The notes under the pieces were generated by a model. It did not search any database and was not told the origin of the DNA. It saw nothing but the letters and a program-made list of their open reading frames with translations. This document shows, one piece after another, positions 7,929-16,841 of a stretch of 58,033 bases of DNA. Source of the DNA: Flavobacteriaceae bacterium (lineage in GTDB: Bacteria > Bacteroidota > Bacteroidia > Flavobacteriales > Flavobacteriaceae); contig JABDNT010000025.1 of NCBI GenBank assembly GCA_013043685.1, positions 1-58,033 of the forward strand, written 5' to 3'. Numbering within the stretch: the first letter of the stretch is position 1; each line of letters begins with the position of its first letter. The position numbers were made by a program, and so were the translations under genes.

Positions 7929-9155
7929 TTCAATATGGTTCATGATAATCGATGTCGCTCCTGTATTACTATTTACAAAGTGTCCGGCTATCATACCGGT
8001 TTGAGTTCTGAAATTCTTATCGCTTACCAATTTATTCATGATATCACTAATTTCTTCCGAGGTGGAAGCCGAGAACAAAGCTGCCAGGGACTGAAGTCGA
8101 AGCGCCTCCGGAAATTTTTTAAAGTTCTTACCTATGACGATAGGAACTCCGAATGTGGCCGGTTCCAGTATATTATGGAGTCCGGAATTCCCCATAGCGC
8201 CTCCAACGTAGGCAATATCAGCATAACTATAGATCCTGGTAAGCAAGCCGATAGTATCGACAATAAATACGGACGCTTGCAACAGATTTTCAGAATCTCG
8301 CTCACTGAACAACAAGGATGATTTACTAATTTTTTTTCTGAAGGATTCAATCTTTCCCGGGTCAATTATATGAGGAGCAATAATGAATTTGACGTTGGAA
8401 CCCGACTCGTTAATAAATGGAAGAAGTATGTTTTCATCTTCGGGCCATGTACTTCCGCATACTATACAAACGGAATCGCCTTTAAAAGTATCCAGGTAAG
8501 GAAGTGAATTGTCCTGTTCAATTTGCTGAGAAACTCGATCGAACCTGGTATCTCCGCTTATTTTTACATTTTCAATTCCTATGGATCTAAGTAAGGACTC
8601 AGAGGATTCATTCTGAACAAAAAAATAATCGATTGTACGAAGTGCCCTTCGCATAAAAACCCCATGTGGTTTAAAGAACGACTGTTTTTTCCTGAACAAT
8701 CCCGAGACCAGGAGCGACGGTATATTCAGCTTTTCCAATTCGAACAAATAGTTAGGCCAGAACTCATATTTCACGAAAATTGCCAATGCAGGATGTACAA
8801 TTTTCACGAATCGCTTCGCATTTTTGACCGTATCCAGGGGTAAATAGCAAACAACATCGGCAACCGGGCTGTCTTTTTTTATTTCATAACCAGAGGGTGA
8901 AAAGAAAGTAAGTACAATTTTATATTCGGGATAACGGCTTTTAATCCCTTCCATAATGGGCAGTCCCTGTTCGTATTCTCCCAGTGATGCACAGTGAAAC
9001 CAGATAGTTTTGTCATCAGGCTTGATCGCATTGGAAATATTTTCCAGCACATGTACCCTACCTTTCATGAAAAGCTGCATCTTCTTACTGAAAAACCGGG
9101 AAATCCATAAGAAGCCAAAGCTGATATGAGTAAGAATGGAGTACAGTGTGCGCAT
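7902..9155 (-). CDS. waaA: 3-deoxy-D-manno-octulosonic acid (Kdo) transferase
   Basis: 417 residues, the normal length for WaaA/KdtA. The protein transfers Kdo from CMP-Kdo to the lipid A precursor at the cytoplasmic face of the inner membrane. An N-terminal hydrophobic anchor (SILTHISFGFLWISRFF) precedes the GT-B glycosyltransferase-N domain, which has the catalytic-base motif HCASLGEYEQG. Further WaaA signatures are FVKYEFWPNYL, LLVSGLFRKKQSFF, the nucleotide-sugar-binding VCGSTWPEDE and the C-terminal AYVGGAMGNSGLHNILEPA. It stands alone on the minus strand, divergent from the sugar aminotransferase/galE pair, so the locus concerns LPS or polysaccharide. Whether one or two Kdo residues are added cannot be read from sequence. 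Confidence 0.95.
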   Translation of the reverse strand: MRTLYSILTHISFGFLWISRFFSKKMQLFMKGRVHVLENISNAIKPDDKTIWFHCASLGEYEQGLPIMEGIKSRYPEYKIVLTFFSPSGYEIKKDSPVADVVCYLPLDTVKNAKRFVKIVHPALAIFVKYEFWPNYLFELEKLNIPSLLVSGLFRKKQSFFKPHGVFMRRALRTIDYFFVQNESSESLLRSIGIENVKISGDTRFDRVSQQIEQDNSLPYLDTFKGDSVCIVCGSTWPEDENILLPFINESGSNVKFIIAPHIIDPGKIESFRKKISKSSLLFSERDSENLLQASVFIVDTIGLLTRIYSYADIAYVGGAMGNSGLHNILEPATFGVPIVIGKNFKKFPEALRLQSLAALFSASTSEEISDIMNKLVSDKNFRTQTGMIAGHFVNSNTGATSIIMNHIESLHSDGLI

Positions 9156-9276
9156 ACGCCGCTAATTTACCAAAATTCAGTTTGGATAAATTAGAAATGC
9201 AGGGATATAACTGATTTTGGAATTAAAGTTAGCCAAATTAGCCTTTAGTCAGGGATAAACAACGGAAACAATTTCG

Positions 9277-9284
9277 TAAGTTTG
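9277..9284 (+). promoter_or_regulatory. -7 promoter element TAAGTTTG
   Basis: Matches TAnnTTTG, 24 bases upstream of the aminotransferase start. No clear -33 TTG was found at the usual spacing. Confidence 0.5.
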
Positions 9285-9308
9285 ACAACAAAAATTTTCT
9301 TCTAGACA

Positions 9309-10466
9309 ATGCGAAAAATTCAAATGGTAGACCTAAAAGGTCAATATGAAAAAATCAAGGATCGCGTGGATAGTTCATTACTTGAGGTAGTGGAATCGGC
9401 GGCTTTTGTGAATGGACCTGAAGTTCACAAGTTTCAGAAGGAACTAGAGGATTATTTAGGCGTGAAGCACGTAATTCCCTGTGCAAATGGAACGGATGCA
9501 TTACAGATCGCAATGATGGGCTTAGAGCTTAAGCCGGGTGACGAGGTTATCACAGCCGATTTTACCTTTGCAGCCACTGTTGAAGTCATAGCTCTTTTAG
9601 GACTAACTCCGGTTCTGGTAGATGTAGATCCCGTAAATTTCAATATTGATGTAGAGGAGATCCGAAAAGCTATCACTCCGAGAACAAAAGCCATTGTTCC
9701 AGTACACTTATTCGGGTTGGCGGCGCCTATGGATGAGATCATGGCGCTGGCTGAGGAGCACGATTTGTTTGTGATCGAAGACAATGCCCAGGGAATTGGA
9801 GCTACCTATACATCCAAAGACGGGAAAAAGACCAAGGCCGGTGTTATAGGCCATGTAGCTTCCACTTCCTTCTTTCCTTCTAAGAATTTAGGCTGTTATG
9901 GGGATGGTGGAGCGATCTTTACAAACGACGATGAGCTGGCACACACCATTCGCGGTATTGTTAATCACGGGATGTACGTTCGATATCACCACGATGTGGT
10001 AGGCGTTAATTCCAGGCTTGATTCTATGCAAGCGACGGTGCTCAGGGCGAAATTGCCGCATCTGGACGAGTATAACATGAGCAGGCGTGAAGCCGCTCGC
10101 AAGTACACAGCTGCATTTGCCGGGGTGCATAATATTATAACACCAACCGGTGTTTGTGATGAAGGAGTTCCGGTTTGTGATACCTGTGATTGCCATGTGT
10201 TTCACCAATACACGCTTCGTGTGTTGAACTGTGACCGTGACGCATTGGTCCAACATCTGAATGAACAGGGAATACCCTGTGGTGTATATTATCCTATACC
10301 GCTGCACCTTCAGAAGGCATACAGAGACGAGCGTTATAAAGAAGAAGATTTTGATGTGACGAATCAGCTTGTGAAAGAAGTGATCTCACTTCCCATGCAC
10401 ACCGAACTTGATGATGATCAAATTGAGTTCATCACAACCGCCGTTATTAACTTTGTAACCAGCTAA
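9309..10466 (+). CDS. DegT/DnrJ/EryC1/StrS family sugar aminotransferase
   Basis: 385 residues, a PLP-dependent aminotransferase of the sugar-nucleotide family (WbpE- and ArnB-like). It converts a keto-sugar nucleotide into an amino sugar for surface polysaccharide or LPS. Visible motifs are ANGTDALQIAMMGL (cofactor phosphate binding), FVIEDNAQGIGATY (Asp near the pyridine N) and the PLP lysine in FFPSKNLGCYGDGGA (Lys192). An unusual Cys-rich stretch, CDEGVPVCDTCDCH, sits just before the conserved HVFHQYTLRV. The stop overlaps the galE start by one base (TAATG), implying translational coupling. The exact sugar substrate cannot be assigned. Confidence 0.9.
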   Translation: MRKIQMVDLKGQYEKIKDRVDSSLLEVVESAAFVNGPEVHKFQKELEDYLGVKHVIPCANGTDALQIAMMGLELKPGDEVITADFTFAATVEVIALLGLTPVLVDVDPVNFNIDVEEIRKAITPRTKAIVPVHLFGLAAPMDEIMALAEEHDLFVIEDNAQGIGATYTSKDGKKTKAGVIGHVASTSFFPSKNLGCYGDGGAIFTNDDELAHTIRGIVNHGMYVRYHHDVVGVNSRLDSMQATVLRAKLPHLDEYNMSRREAARKYTAAFAGVHNIITPTGVCDEGVPVCDTCDCHVFHQYTLRVLNCDRDALVQHLNEQGIPCGVYYPIPLHLQKAYRDERYKEEDFDVTNQLVKEVISLPMHTELDDDQIEFITTAVINFVTS

Positions 10467-11488
10467 TGAAAAGAATTCTCGTTACCGGTGGCCTCGGATA
10501 CATAGGCTCGCATACCGTTGTCGAGTTGCAGGCAGCTGGATACAAGGTGGTAATTATCGATAATCTTTCGAACTCTACCATGGATGTACTCGATGGTATA
10601 GCTGCTATATCCAGTGAACGACCGGATACTGAGATTCTTGACCTTCGAGATAAAGAAAAAGTCCATACTTTCTTCAATGATTATAATAATATTGAAGGTA
10701 TCATTCATTTTGCTGCTAGCAAAGCAGTGGGTGAAAGTGTTGAGAATCCTTTACTGTATTATGAGAACAATGTGGGATCTTTGGTTTATCTTCTAAAGGA
10801 ATGCCGCGACAGGGGAATCGAAAATTTCATTTTCAGTTCTTCCTGCACCGTATATGGGCAGCCTGATACTTTACCCATTACGGAAGATGCGCCGGTTAAG
10901 CCGGCCATATCACCCTATGGGAATACCAAACAAATTAGTGAAGAAATCATTCGGGATTTGAGTCATGCTTCTAATCTGAGAGCCATCTCCCTTCGATATT
11001 TCAATCCGATTGGAGCACATGGGTCGGCGGAAATTGGGGAATTGCCTAAAGGAGTTCCGCAAAACCTGGTGCCGTATATCACCCAGACAGCTGCTGGTAT
11101 ACGCGAAGAATTATCTGTTTTCGGGAATGATTATCCTACGCCCGATGGCAGCTGTATTCGCGACTATATTCACATTGTCGATCTGGCAAAGGCGCATGTA
11201 ATCGCATTACAGCGATTAATTTCAAAGGAAAACACCGATGATTTTGAGATCTTCAATGTGGGCACCGGCAAAGGAAGTTCGGTACTGGAAGTGATCCATG
11301 CTTTCGAAGAAGTTACGGGAAACAAACTGAACTATAAAATTGTAGATCGACGTCCGGGAGATGTAATTTCTGTCTATGCCGATACTGGAAAGGCGAACAG
11401 AGTCTTAGGTTGGAAGGCAGAAAAGACCATGGAAGAGGCCTTGGCTTCAGCATGGGCATGGGAGAAAAAGGTTCGGGGGATACAATAA
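10466..11488 (+). CDS. galE: UDP-glucose 4-epimerase
   Basis: 340 residues, an extended short-chain dehydrogenase interconverting UDP-glucose and UDP-galactose (or the N-acetyl forms) in the cytoplasm. It has the NAD-binding GGLGYIGSHTVVEL, the catalytic triad region FSSSCTVYG with SPYGNTK (YxxxK), and GalE-specific LRYFNPIGAHGSAEIGE and PDGSCIRDYIHIVDLA. Length and motifs fit a canonical GalE well. It is coupled to the upstream sugar aminotransferase, so both probably supply sugar nucleotides for envelope glycans. No terminator is seen directly downstream. Confidence 0.94.
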   Translation: MKRILVTGGLGYIGSHTVVELQAAGYKVVIIDNLSNSTMDVLDGIAAISSERPDTEILDLRDKEKVHTFFNDYNNIEGIIHFAASKAVGESVENPLLYYENNVGSLVYLLKECRDRGIENFIFSSSCTVYGQPDTLPITEDAPVKPAISPYGNTKQISEEIIRDLSHASNLRAISLRYFNPIGAHGSAEIGELPKGVPQNLVPYITQTAAGIREELSVFGNDYPTPDGSCIRDYIHIVDLAKAHVIALQRLISKENTDDFEIFNVGTGKGSSVLEVIHAFEEVTGNKLNYKIVDRRPGDVISVYADTGKANRVLGWKAEKTMEEALASAWAWEKKVRGIQ

Positions 11489-11532
11489 AAAACCACCATC
11501 CAGATACAGGGGTTAATTTCTAGCGTATTTAA

Positions 11533-11712
11533 CTAATTAAAAATTTTATCAATTCCAATTCCCCGGACAGATCCAAAGGATTATGGTTTAAGTTGCCGGC
11601 CTATCTTAAAATGAACGATTCTAAAAAAGCGAAAGAAGTATTGACTAAGATCACAGAATCTTCGGCTAATTTCAATTACAATAAAGCTCAGGAACTTTTA
11701 GACGAACTATAG
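11533..11712 (+). pseudogene. C-terminal remnant of a TPR-type protein
   Basis: A 59-codon open stretch without a plausible start or upstream domain. It translates to a TPR-like tail: GLWFKLPAYLKMNDSKKAKE resembles the LWYLALAYLKLGDxEKAKE of tetratricopeptide proteins, and it ends in YNKAQELLDEL followed by TAG. The frame is closed by TAA just upstream and nothing recognisable precedes it after galE. Its stop codon abuts the fabD stop on the other strand (CTATAG at 11707-11712), as a real gene end would. Most likely a decayed gene whose 5' part was deleted. A 33-codon peptide from the ATG at 11611 cannot be excluded. Confidence 0.5.
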
Positions 11713-12588
11713 TTCGGCTTTTCCTGTCTCGACACTGCGATCGATCTTTCGCATCAATCCCTGGAGTACATTACCAGGGCCCACTTCAATAAAGGAAGTC
11801 CCCCCATCTTTTATCATCTGCTGGACAGTCTGCGTCCATTTCACCGGTGCGGTAAGTTGCAACATCAGGTTCTTTTTTATTTCCGAAGGGTCTGTAACCG
11901 CGCTGGCATTTACATTCTGATAGACGGGGCATGCAGGTGCAGCAAACCTCGTAGCTTCAATAGCCGCTGCGAGTTCTTCTCTGGCGGGTTCCATTAACGG
12001 ACTATGGAAGGCACCTCCCACGGGAAGCAATAACGCCCTGCGGGCTCCGGCTTCCGTTAATGATTCACATGCTTTATTAACTGCTTCGATCTCACCACTA
12101 ATCACTAATTGCCCGGGACAATTATAATTGGCTGCTACAACTATTCCTGAAGTTTCTTCACATATTCTCTCCACTACCTCATCTTCCAATCCCAGGACTG
12201 CTGCCATAGTAGACGGTTGCTGTTCACATGCTTTTTGCATAGCCTGGGCGCGCTTGGAGACTAAAGAAAGTCCGTCATCAAATGCGAGTGTTTTGTTGGC
12301 AACCAGGGCGGAGAGCTCTCCCAGCGAATGACCGGCTACCATATCGGGTTGAAAAGCATCACCCAATACTTCGGCCAGGATAGTGGAGTGCAGAAAAATG
12401 GCAGGTTGGGTCACTTTGGTTTCCTTGAGTTCTTCGGCAGAACCTTCGAACATGATCTTCGTGATCTCGAAACCTAATATTTCATTTGCCTGATTGAACA
12501 GGTCTTTTGCTTTTTCAGAATTTTCGTAAAGATCGAGTCCCATTCCGGTGAACTGGGCTCCTTGTCCGGGAAATAAATATGCTTTCAT
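11707..12588 (-). CDS. fabD: Malonyl-CoA:ACP transacylase
   Basis: 293 residues. It loads malonyl groups onto acyl carrier protein for fatty acid synthesis in the cytoplasm. Motifs are FPGQGAQFTGMG, the nucleophile elbow GHSLGE (Ser88), the oxyanion-region QPAIF and GGAFHSPLMEPA (His), and the C-terminal EVGPGNVLQGLMRKI. Length is typical of the family. It is the last gene of a minus-strand run (2TM protein, folA, fructosamine-kinase-like, fabD), 39 bases after the kinase-like gene. Confidence 0.95.
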   Translation of the reverse strand: MKAYLFPGQGAQFTGMGLDLYENSEKAKDLFNQANEILGFEITKIMFEGSAEELKETKVTQPAIFLHSTILAEVLGDAFQPDMVAGHSLGELSALVANKTLAFDDGLSLVSKRAQAMQKACEQQPSTMAAVLGLEDEVVERICEETSGIVVAANYNCPGQLVISGEIEAVNKACESLTEAGARRALLLPVGGAFHSPLMEPAREELAAAIEATRFAAPACPVYQNVNASAVTDPSEIKKNLMLQLTAPVKWTQTVQQMIKDGGTSFIEVGPGNVLQGLMRKIDRSVETGKAEL

Positions 12589-12627
12589 TTGCTGTTTTTG
12601 GTTGAGGCTACAAAAATAATCTTTTAT

Positions 12628-13473
12628 TTATGAATATTTGGATATTGCCGATCTCACCTGCCCTAAGTACCCTGCTCCGAATAAATTGAGGTGGACCAAC
12701 AGATAGTAGAGCTGCCAAAGGGATACGCGTTCTTCCCAGCCCGATTCCAAAGGAAGTTCTTCATTATAAACTAAAAATACTTCCGAAGGAAACCCACCAA
12801 AAAGCTGCATCATGGCCAGATCCATCTCGCGATGTGAGTACGAGACCGAAGGATCGATCAATACAGGCCGACCTTCTTTATCGACCATATAGTTTCCATT
12901 CCAAAGGTCCCCATGTATCAGGGCCGGGGGTTCATTCGGGATTATTTCTGAAACCCTTTTGAAAAACCGTGTGAGATCCTCTGTGAGATAACCATTTTGC
13001 CGTGCTAAGTTAACCTGTGGCCTTAGGCGTTCGTTAATGTAGAAATCAGAGGCTTTGATTGTAAAAGCGTTCGACTGGAACAAACTCCCGATATAATTGT
13101 TGTGTTTCCAACCATAAAGGTCAGATCTGTTTTTATGTAATCGGGCCAAATTCACTCCAAAATCAGTCCAGAACCCTGTACTTTTACTTCCAGGAAGGAT
13201 ATATTCGAGCAGGAGATACGAGGTGTTTTCCGTTTCTCCGTTGGCTATTACTTCTGGTATTCTGAACGTGTTCGTGCTGGAAAGTAGTTCAAGCCCGGCT
13301 TTTTCTGTTTCGAACATTTTCGGGAAACGCTCCGCATTGTTGAGCTTCACAACAAGATTGCCAGAAGAAGTTTGAAGCAGGTAGACTTCGTTAATATCAC
13401 CTCCTGCAAGAGGAGTAATACCTTCTAGTACGAGGGAATGTAATTCGGCTATCGATCGAATGGTGGTCTCCAC
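12628..13473 (-). CDS. Fructosamine/ketosamine-3-kinase family protein
   Basis: 281 residues of the Fructosamin_kin family (protein kinase-like/APH fold). It has the nucleotide-binding N-lobe GGDINEVYLLQTSSGNLVVK, with the Lys in VVKLN, the catalytic loop LIHGDLWNGNYM (HGDLWxxN) and the metal-binding VLIDPSVSYSHREMDLAM. The family phosphorylates ketosamines formed by glycation, or small metabolites, and acts in the cytoplasm as a repair enzyme. It lies six bases downstream of folA and is followed by fabD, so it is co-transcribed with housekeeping genes. The substrate of this copy is unproven. Confidence 0.88.
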   Translation of the reverse strand: METTIRSIAELHSLVLEGITPLAGGDINEVYLLQTSSGNLVVKLNNAERFPKMFETEKAGLELLSSTNTFRIPEVIANGETENTSYLLLEYILPGSKSTGFWTDFGVNLARLHKNRSDLYGWKHNNYIGSLFQSNAFTIKASDFYINERLRPQVNLARQNGYLTEDLTRFFKRVSEIIPNEPPALIHGDLWNGNYMVDKEGRPVLIDPSVSYSHREMDLAMMQLFGGFPSEVFLVYNEELPLESGWEERVSLWQLYYLLVHLNLFGAGYLGQVRSAISKYS

Positions 13474-13479
13474 AGCGCA

Positions 13480-13965
13480 CTAAGACTTCCTTACCCAGGT
13501 TTCGTAGGTAAAGGCATAATCATGCCTGTCGTCTATCGGGTGGTAATGTTCTTCAACTAATTCCCAGTCAGTTTCCGGTATATCGGGAAAGAATGTATCC
13601 GCATCGAAGGTTCCATGCACTCGTGTAAGTTCGATCTTTTTTGCGATAACCATACCCTGTGCATAGATCTCGCCACCACCAATAATAAATGGTTGAGGAT
13701 CCGGTGCCGACTTCTCTATTGCCTCTTCAACAGAATGAACAACCGTAACTCCCTCAGCTTGGTAGTCGCCATTTCGGCTAATTACAATATGCGTGCGGTT
13801 AGGCAGTGGATTGGGAAAAGATTCGAAAGTTTTCCTACCCATTATAATATGATGTCCTGTGGTAAGTTGTTTGAACCTGCGGAAATCATCCGGCAAGTGC
13901 CAGACAAGCATGTTGTTCAATCCTAATTCGTTGTTTTCGCCTGCGGCGGCAATCATTGTTATCAT
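13480..13965 (-). CDS. folA: Dihydrofolate reductase
   Basis: 161 residues, the standard length of DHFR, which reduces dihydrofolate to tetrahydrofolate with NADPH. It has MITMIAAAGENNELGLNNML, the substrate-binding WHLPDDFRRFK (Asp in PDD), the NADPH-binding IIMGRKTFESF and FIIGGGEIYAQ. Its start codon overlaps the stop of the 2TM gene by four bases (ATGA), and the kinase-like gene follows six bases after its stop. thyA, the enzyme that produces dihydrofolate, lies about 5 kb further on the same strand but in another transcription unit. Confidence 0.96.
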   Translation of the reverse strand: MITMIAAAGENNELGLNNMLVWHLPDDFRRFKQLTTGHHIIMGRKTFESFPNPLPNRTHIVISRNGDYQAEGVTVVHSVEEAIEKSAPDPQPFIIGGGEIYAQGMVIAKKIELTRVHGTFDADTFFPDIPETDWELVEEHYHPIDDRHDYAFTYETWVRKS

Positions 13966-14390
13966 TCTGTTTCCTGGGATGTTGAGTTTTGATCTTCGTT
14001 TTTTTTTACTTCTTCTTTTGGCAGAAGAAGATCACCGTCTACTTCTTTTTGAAGTTCGGCAATGCGTTTGGTTTGTTTTTCTTTCAGCCGTTCAAGTTGC
14101 TGGTCTTCCCATTCCTTACCCATAAACTTGTTCATCACAAAAACGTTGAAAAGGTGTATCAGGAAAAGGAACGCCCAAATCAGGATGGCCCAGACGAACC
14201 AATCTTTAATAAAGAATTCGTCCCCAATACCTAAAACCGGATTTATAATGATAAGAAGTACTGAGCCCGCGAGGAAAATGATGAAATGCCTCATCAGGCG
14301 TTTTTTCTGAATGACCCTTTTTCTGGCATATTCATACTGCAGTCGCTGCTCATGATCTAATCCTTCCGATTTTTTGTTTTTTGAAAACAT
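13962..14390 (-). CDS. 2TM domain-containing membrane protein
   Basis: 142 residues from the chosen start at 14390 (MFSKNKKSEG); a longer frame upstream adds 21 unlikely residues. It fits the 2TM family (PF13239): a basic segment YEYARKRVIQKKRLMRHF, two hydrophobic helices (~37-55 and ~65-87; FIIFLAGSVLLIIINPVLG and FVWAILIWAFLFLIHLFNVF), then FMGKEWEDQQLERL. A charged C-terminal tail follows. Family members are common in flavobacteria, sometimes fused to histidine-kinase or LytTR modules, and their function is unknown. It is the first gene of the folA operon and overlaps folA by four bases. Confidence 0.85.
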   Translation of the reverse strand: MFSKNKKSEGLDHEQRLQYEYARKRVIQKKRLMRHFIIFLAGSVLLIIINPVLGIGDEFFIKDWFVWAILIWAFLFLIHLFNVFVMNKFMGKEWEDQQLERLKEKQTKRIAELQKEVDGDLLLPKEEVKKNEDQNSTSQETE

Positions 14391-14451
14391 GGTGACTACT
14401 TTTAGGCTATTGTAAAAATATTGAAAATTCACGGTTTTCGCAGCCCACTTC

Positions 14452-15531
14452 ATGGAAGATTTTAGAAAAGAATTTCCCGTTATAAATGATTACACCTATC
14501 TCAACACAGCCTCCTGCGGTTTGTTATCGCGCTCCCTGGTTCAATGGAGACATGAACACGACATCAAATTAATGGAAGGCGGGAGTGTGTTCAGGGATAC
14601 TCATAAGCAACATATAATAGAGATAAGATCGCAGCTGGCAGGGTTTTTTTCAACTTCTGAAGATACGGTGGCTCTAGTTCCCAATTTTTCCTTCGGGATG
14701 AATACTATCCTCGAAGGATTAGCCAAAGGCCTGAAAATTTTGCTACTCAAGGGAGACTATCCGTCGATTAACTGGCCTGTGGAGTTCCGAAGTTTCGAAG
14801 TGTGCTACGCCGAGATAGACGAGAACCTGGAAAGCAATATCGAACGGGCCATCGCCGAACATCGTCCCGATGTATTCGCCTTCAGCTATGTCCAGTACAT
14901 TAGTGGCATTCTAATAGATACTGAATTTCTGAGCCGGTTAAAAGCGTACCATCCGGAATTATTGTTAATTTCCGATGCCACCCAATTCCTAGGGACGACA
15001 GATTTTAATTTTACGGAAAGTCCGATCGACGTTATGGGAGCAAGTGCGTATAAGTGGTTGCTGGCCGGCTATGGAAATGGTTTATTTATGATCAAACCAG
15101 AAGCACAGTCCAGGATCCATCCTAAGACTATTGGATTTAATTCGGCCGATGCAACTTTTGGTAATCGGGATAGAATAAGTTTTGTGGGCCGCATGGAGCC
15201 TGGTCATCAGGACACCCTTAATTATGGGAGTCTGGCAGAATCCGTGACCTACCTGGAAAAGTTAGGAATGGATACAATTGAAGCTCATCTCAATACATTA
15301 ATTCAAAAAGCAAAAGAAGAATTCATTAAAAGAGATCTACTGGAGGAGTCAGTGACTCAAAGAGAAAGGCATTCGACTATATTCAATTTGAAGGCCGATA
15401 AGGAACTTTCCGATAGGCTGAAAGCAAGCAATATTATATGTTCTTTGCGCGGAAAAGGAATTCGCGTGAGCTTTCATTTTTACAATTCGCTCAAGGATCT
15501 CGACGCATTGCTTGCCGTGATAGACGGCTGA
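14452..15531 (+). CDS. Class V aminotransferase-fold PLP enzyme, possible EgtE analogue
   Basis: 359 residues of the class V aminotransferase family (cysteine desulfurase / isopenicillin N epimerase-like). N-terminal YTYLNTASCGLLS and central LLISDATQFLG (Asp for the pyridine N) are present, and the PLP lysine lies in GASAYKWLLAGYGNG. No desulfurase active-site Cys loop is evident. The gene ends base-to-base against the DUF427-egtD-egtB group (stops form TGATCA). In actinobacteria a class V PLP enzyme, EgtE, cleaves hercynylcysteine sulfoxide to ergothioneine, and no other such enzyme lies here. That makes this a candidate for the last step, but it is on the opposite strand and the assignment is inference. 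Otherwise an uncharacterised class V enzyme. Confidence 0.85.
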   Translation: MEDFRKEFPVINDYTYLNTASCGLLSRSLVQWRHEHDIKLMEGGSVFRDTHKQHIIEIRSQLAGFFSTSEDTVALVPNFSFGMNTILEGLAKGLKILLLKGDYPSINWPVEFRSFEVCYAEIDENLESNIERAIAEHRPDVFAFSYVQYISGILIDTEFLSRLKAYHPELLLISDATQFLGTTDFNFTESPIDVMGASAYKWLLAGYGNGLFMIKPEAQSRIHPKTIGFNSADATFGNRDRISFVGRMEPGHQDTLNYGSLAESVTYLEKLGMDTIEAHLNTLIQKAKEEFIKRDLLEESVTQRERHSTIFNLKADKELSDRLKASNIICSLRGKGIRVSFHFYNSLKDLDALLAVIDG

Positions 15532-15813
15532 TCACTCTGTAATTTCAACACCTTTCCAAAACGCCACATAACCTTCTATTGGCTTTGCAGCATGGCTGGT
15601 TTCCGGGTAATACCAGGCAGCATCCCTGTTTTCTTCTCCATCGACCGATAAGGTGTAATAGGAAGCTTCCCCTTTCCAGGGACAACGTGTATGGGTATCA
15701 CTTCCATTAATAAAATCCTTATTAAGAGATTCGGGCGGGAAATAATGATTGTTCTCAATCACTACGGTGTCATTACTTTCTGCAATTACCTGATTGTTCC
15801 AGATGGCTTTCAT
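15532..15813 (-). CDS. DUF427 domain-containing protein
   Basis: 93 residues covering the whole DUF427 (NTP_transf_9-like) domain: MKAIWNNQVIAES at the start, NHYFPPESLN, the signature RCPWKGEASYY, then AAWYYPETSHAAKPIEGYVA. The family is small, cytoplasmic and of unknown function. It is the third gene after egtB and egtD on the same strand, 40 bases from egtD, and may be in the same transcript. The end abuts the class V PLP gene with no terminator. Confidence 0.88.
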   Translation of the reverse strand: MKAIWNNQVIAESNDTVVIENNHYFPPESLNKDFINGSDTHTRCPWKGEASYYTLSVDGEENRDAAWYYPETSHAAKPIEGYVAFWKGVEITE

Positions 15814-15853
15814 AGTGGTATGTGGATTTATTAAAATTTATGCGTTTGTACTA

Positions 15854-16825
15854 CTATTTTTTTCTGAATAAATAGTCTTTATAATAATTTCTGCTGTCGG
15901 TGAAGGATGTGACTATAGAAAGCCCCGATTCTTCCGCCAGCCATTTCACGATCTTATCGTCATATTTTTGGGATATCTCGGTATGAATGCTCTCCCAGGC
16001 ATCGAATTTCACTGTGAGATCGATCGCTTCGATGCGAACGGTCGTTTCTTCGGTAGCGACCAAATAACTCTTTGCCGTGCCCGATTCCGGGTCGTATACT
16101 TCCCAGTGTTTAAATTTATCAACGTCAAAATTTCCACCTAATTCACTATTTATGCGATGCAGGAGGTTCTTATTAAACTCAGCTGTAACTCCTTTGGGAT
16201 CGTTATAGGCATCTAAAACGGTTTGTGGATTCTTCTTTTGATCAAAACCCATAAATACCAGATCATCATCGTTCATGGTTTCTCTGAGATGGGATAAAAA
16301 ATTAATGGCCCTGGGGTGGAGTAGGTTCCCGATATTAGAGCCTAAGACCATGATCACCTTCTTTCGCTCGTCATACTGATGGAGCCTTTCCAATACTTCG
16401 AAATATTCTCCCTTTTCGGCGTCTACACGAACTTTCGGAAGTTCTTCATTCAAGGTTTTTGTGAGTGAATCGATGGCATTCTGACTAATATCGATAGGCT
16501 TATAAACGAAGTTAAAATTTTGGCCTGAAAGATGAGTGAGAAGTACTTTGGTCTTTTTCCCATCTCCGGCTCCTAATTCTATCAGGTCAAATCCATTGCC
16601 ATTTCCTTTAAAAAATCCGGAAATCACATCTTTATGAATAGATAAGATCTCAAATTCAGAATTGGTCAGGTAATACTCTTCCAGTTCCATGATGTCCTGA
16701 AATAGTTTATCCCCCTTCTTGTCGTATATATACCGGGATAGTAAATACTTCGGAAAGGTTGTCAAACCAGTATACACGTCCTTTTTGAAAGAAGTATCCA
16801 GGAAAGTCTCAGTGGTAGTATTCAT
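15854..16825 (-). CDS. egtD: L-histidine N(alpha)-methyltransferase (ergothioneine biosynthesis)
   Basis: 323 residues, the usual EgtD length (~320). It trimethylates histidine to hercynine using S-adenosylmethionine. Signatures are YDKKGDKLFQDIMELEEYYL, the SAM-binding DLIELGAGDGKKTKVLL, the LGSNIGN loop and GFDQKKNPQTVLDAYND. The C-terminal AEESGLSIVTSFTDSRNYY fits the family end. It lies 16 bases downstream of egtB. Together they give a two-gene ergothioneine pathway without egtA and egtC, as in other non-actinobacterial producers. Confidence 0.93.
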   Translation of the reverse strand: MNTTTETFLDTSFKKDVYTGLTTFPKYLLSRYIYDKKGDKLFQDIMELEEYYLTNSEFEILSIHKDVISGFFKGNGNGFDLIELGAGDGKKTKVLLTHLSGQNFNFVYKPIDISQNAIDSLTKTLNEELPKVRVDAEKGEYFEVLERLHQYDERKKVIMVLGSNIGNLLHPRAINFLSHLRETMNDDDLVFMGFDQKKNPQTVLDAYNDPKGVTAEFNKNLLHRINSELGGNFDVDKFKHWEVYDPESGTAKSYLVATEETTVRIEAIDLTVKFDAWESIHTEISQKYDDKIVKWLAEESGLSIVTSFTDSRNYYKDYLFRKK

Positions 16826-16841
16826 AGGTGGGTAGTCGGTT

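Noticed and set aside
7935-8321. 128-residue ORF on the plus strand in waaA
   Set aside because: Entirely inside a clear waaA gene on the other strand; no recognisable domain.
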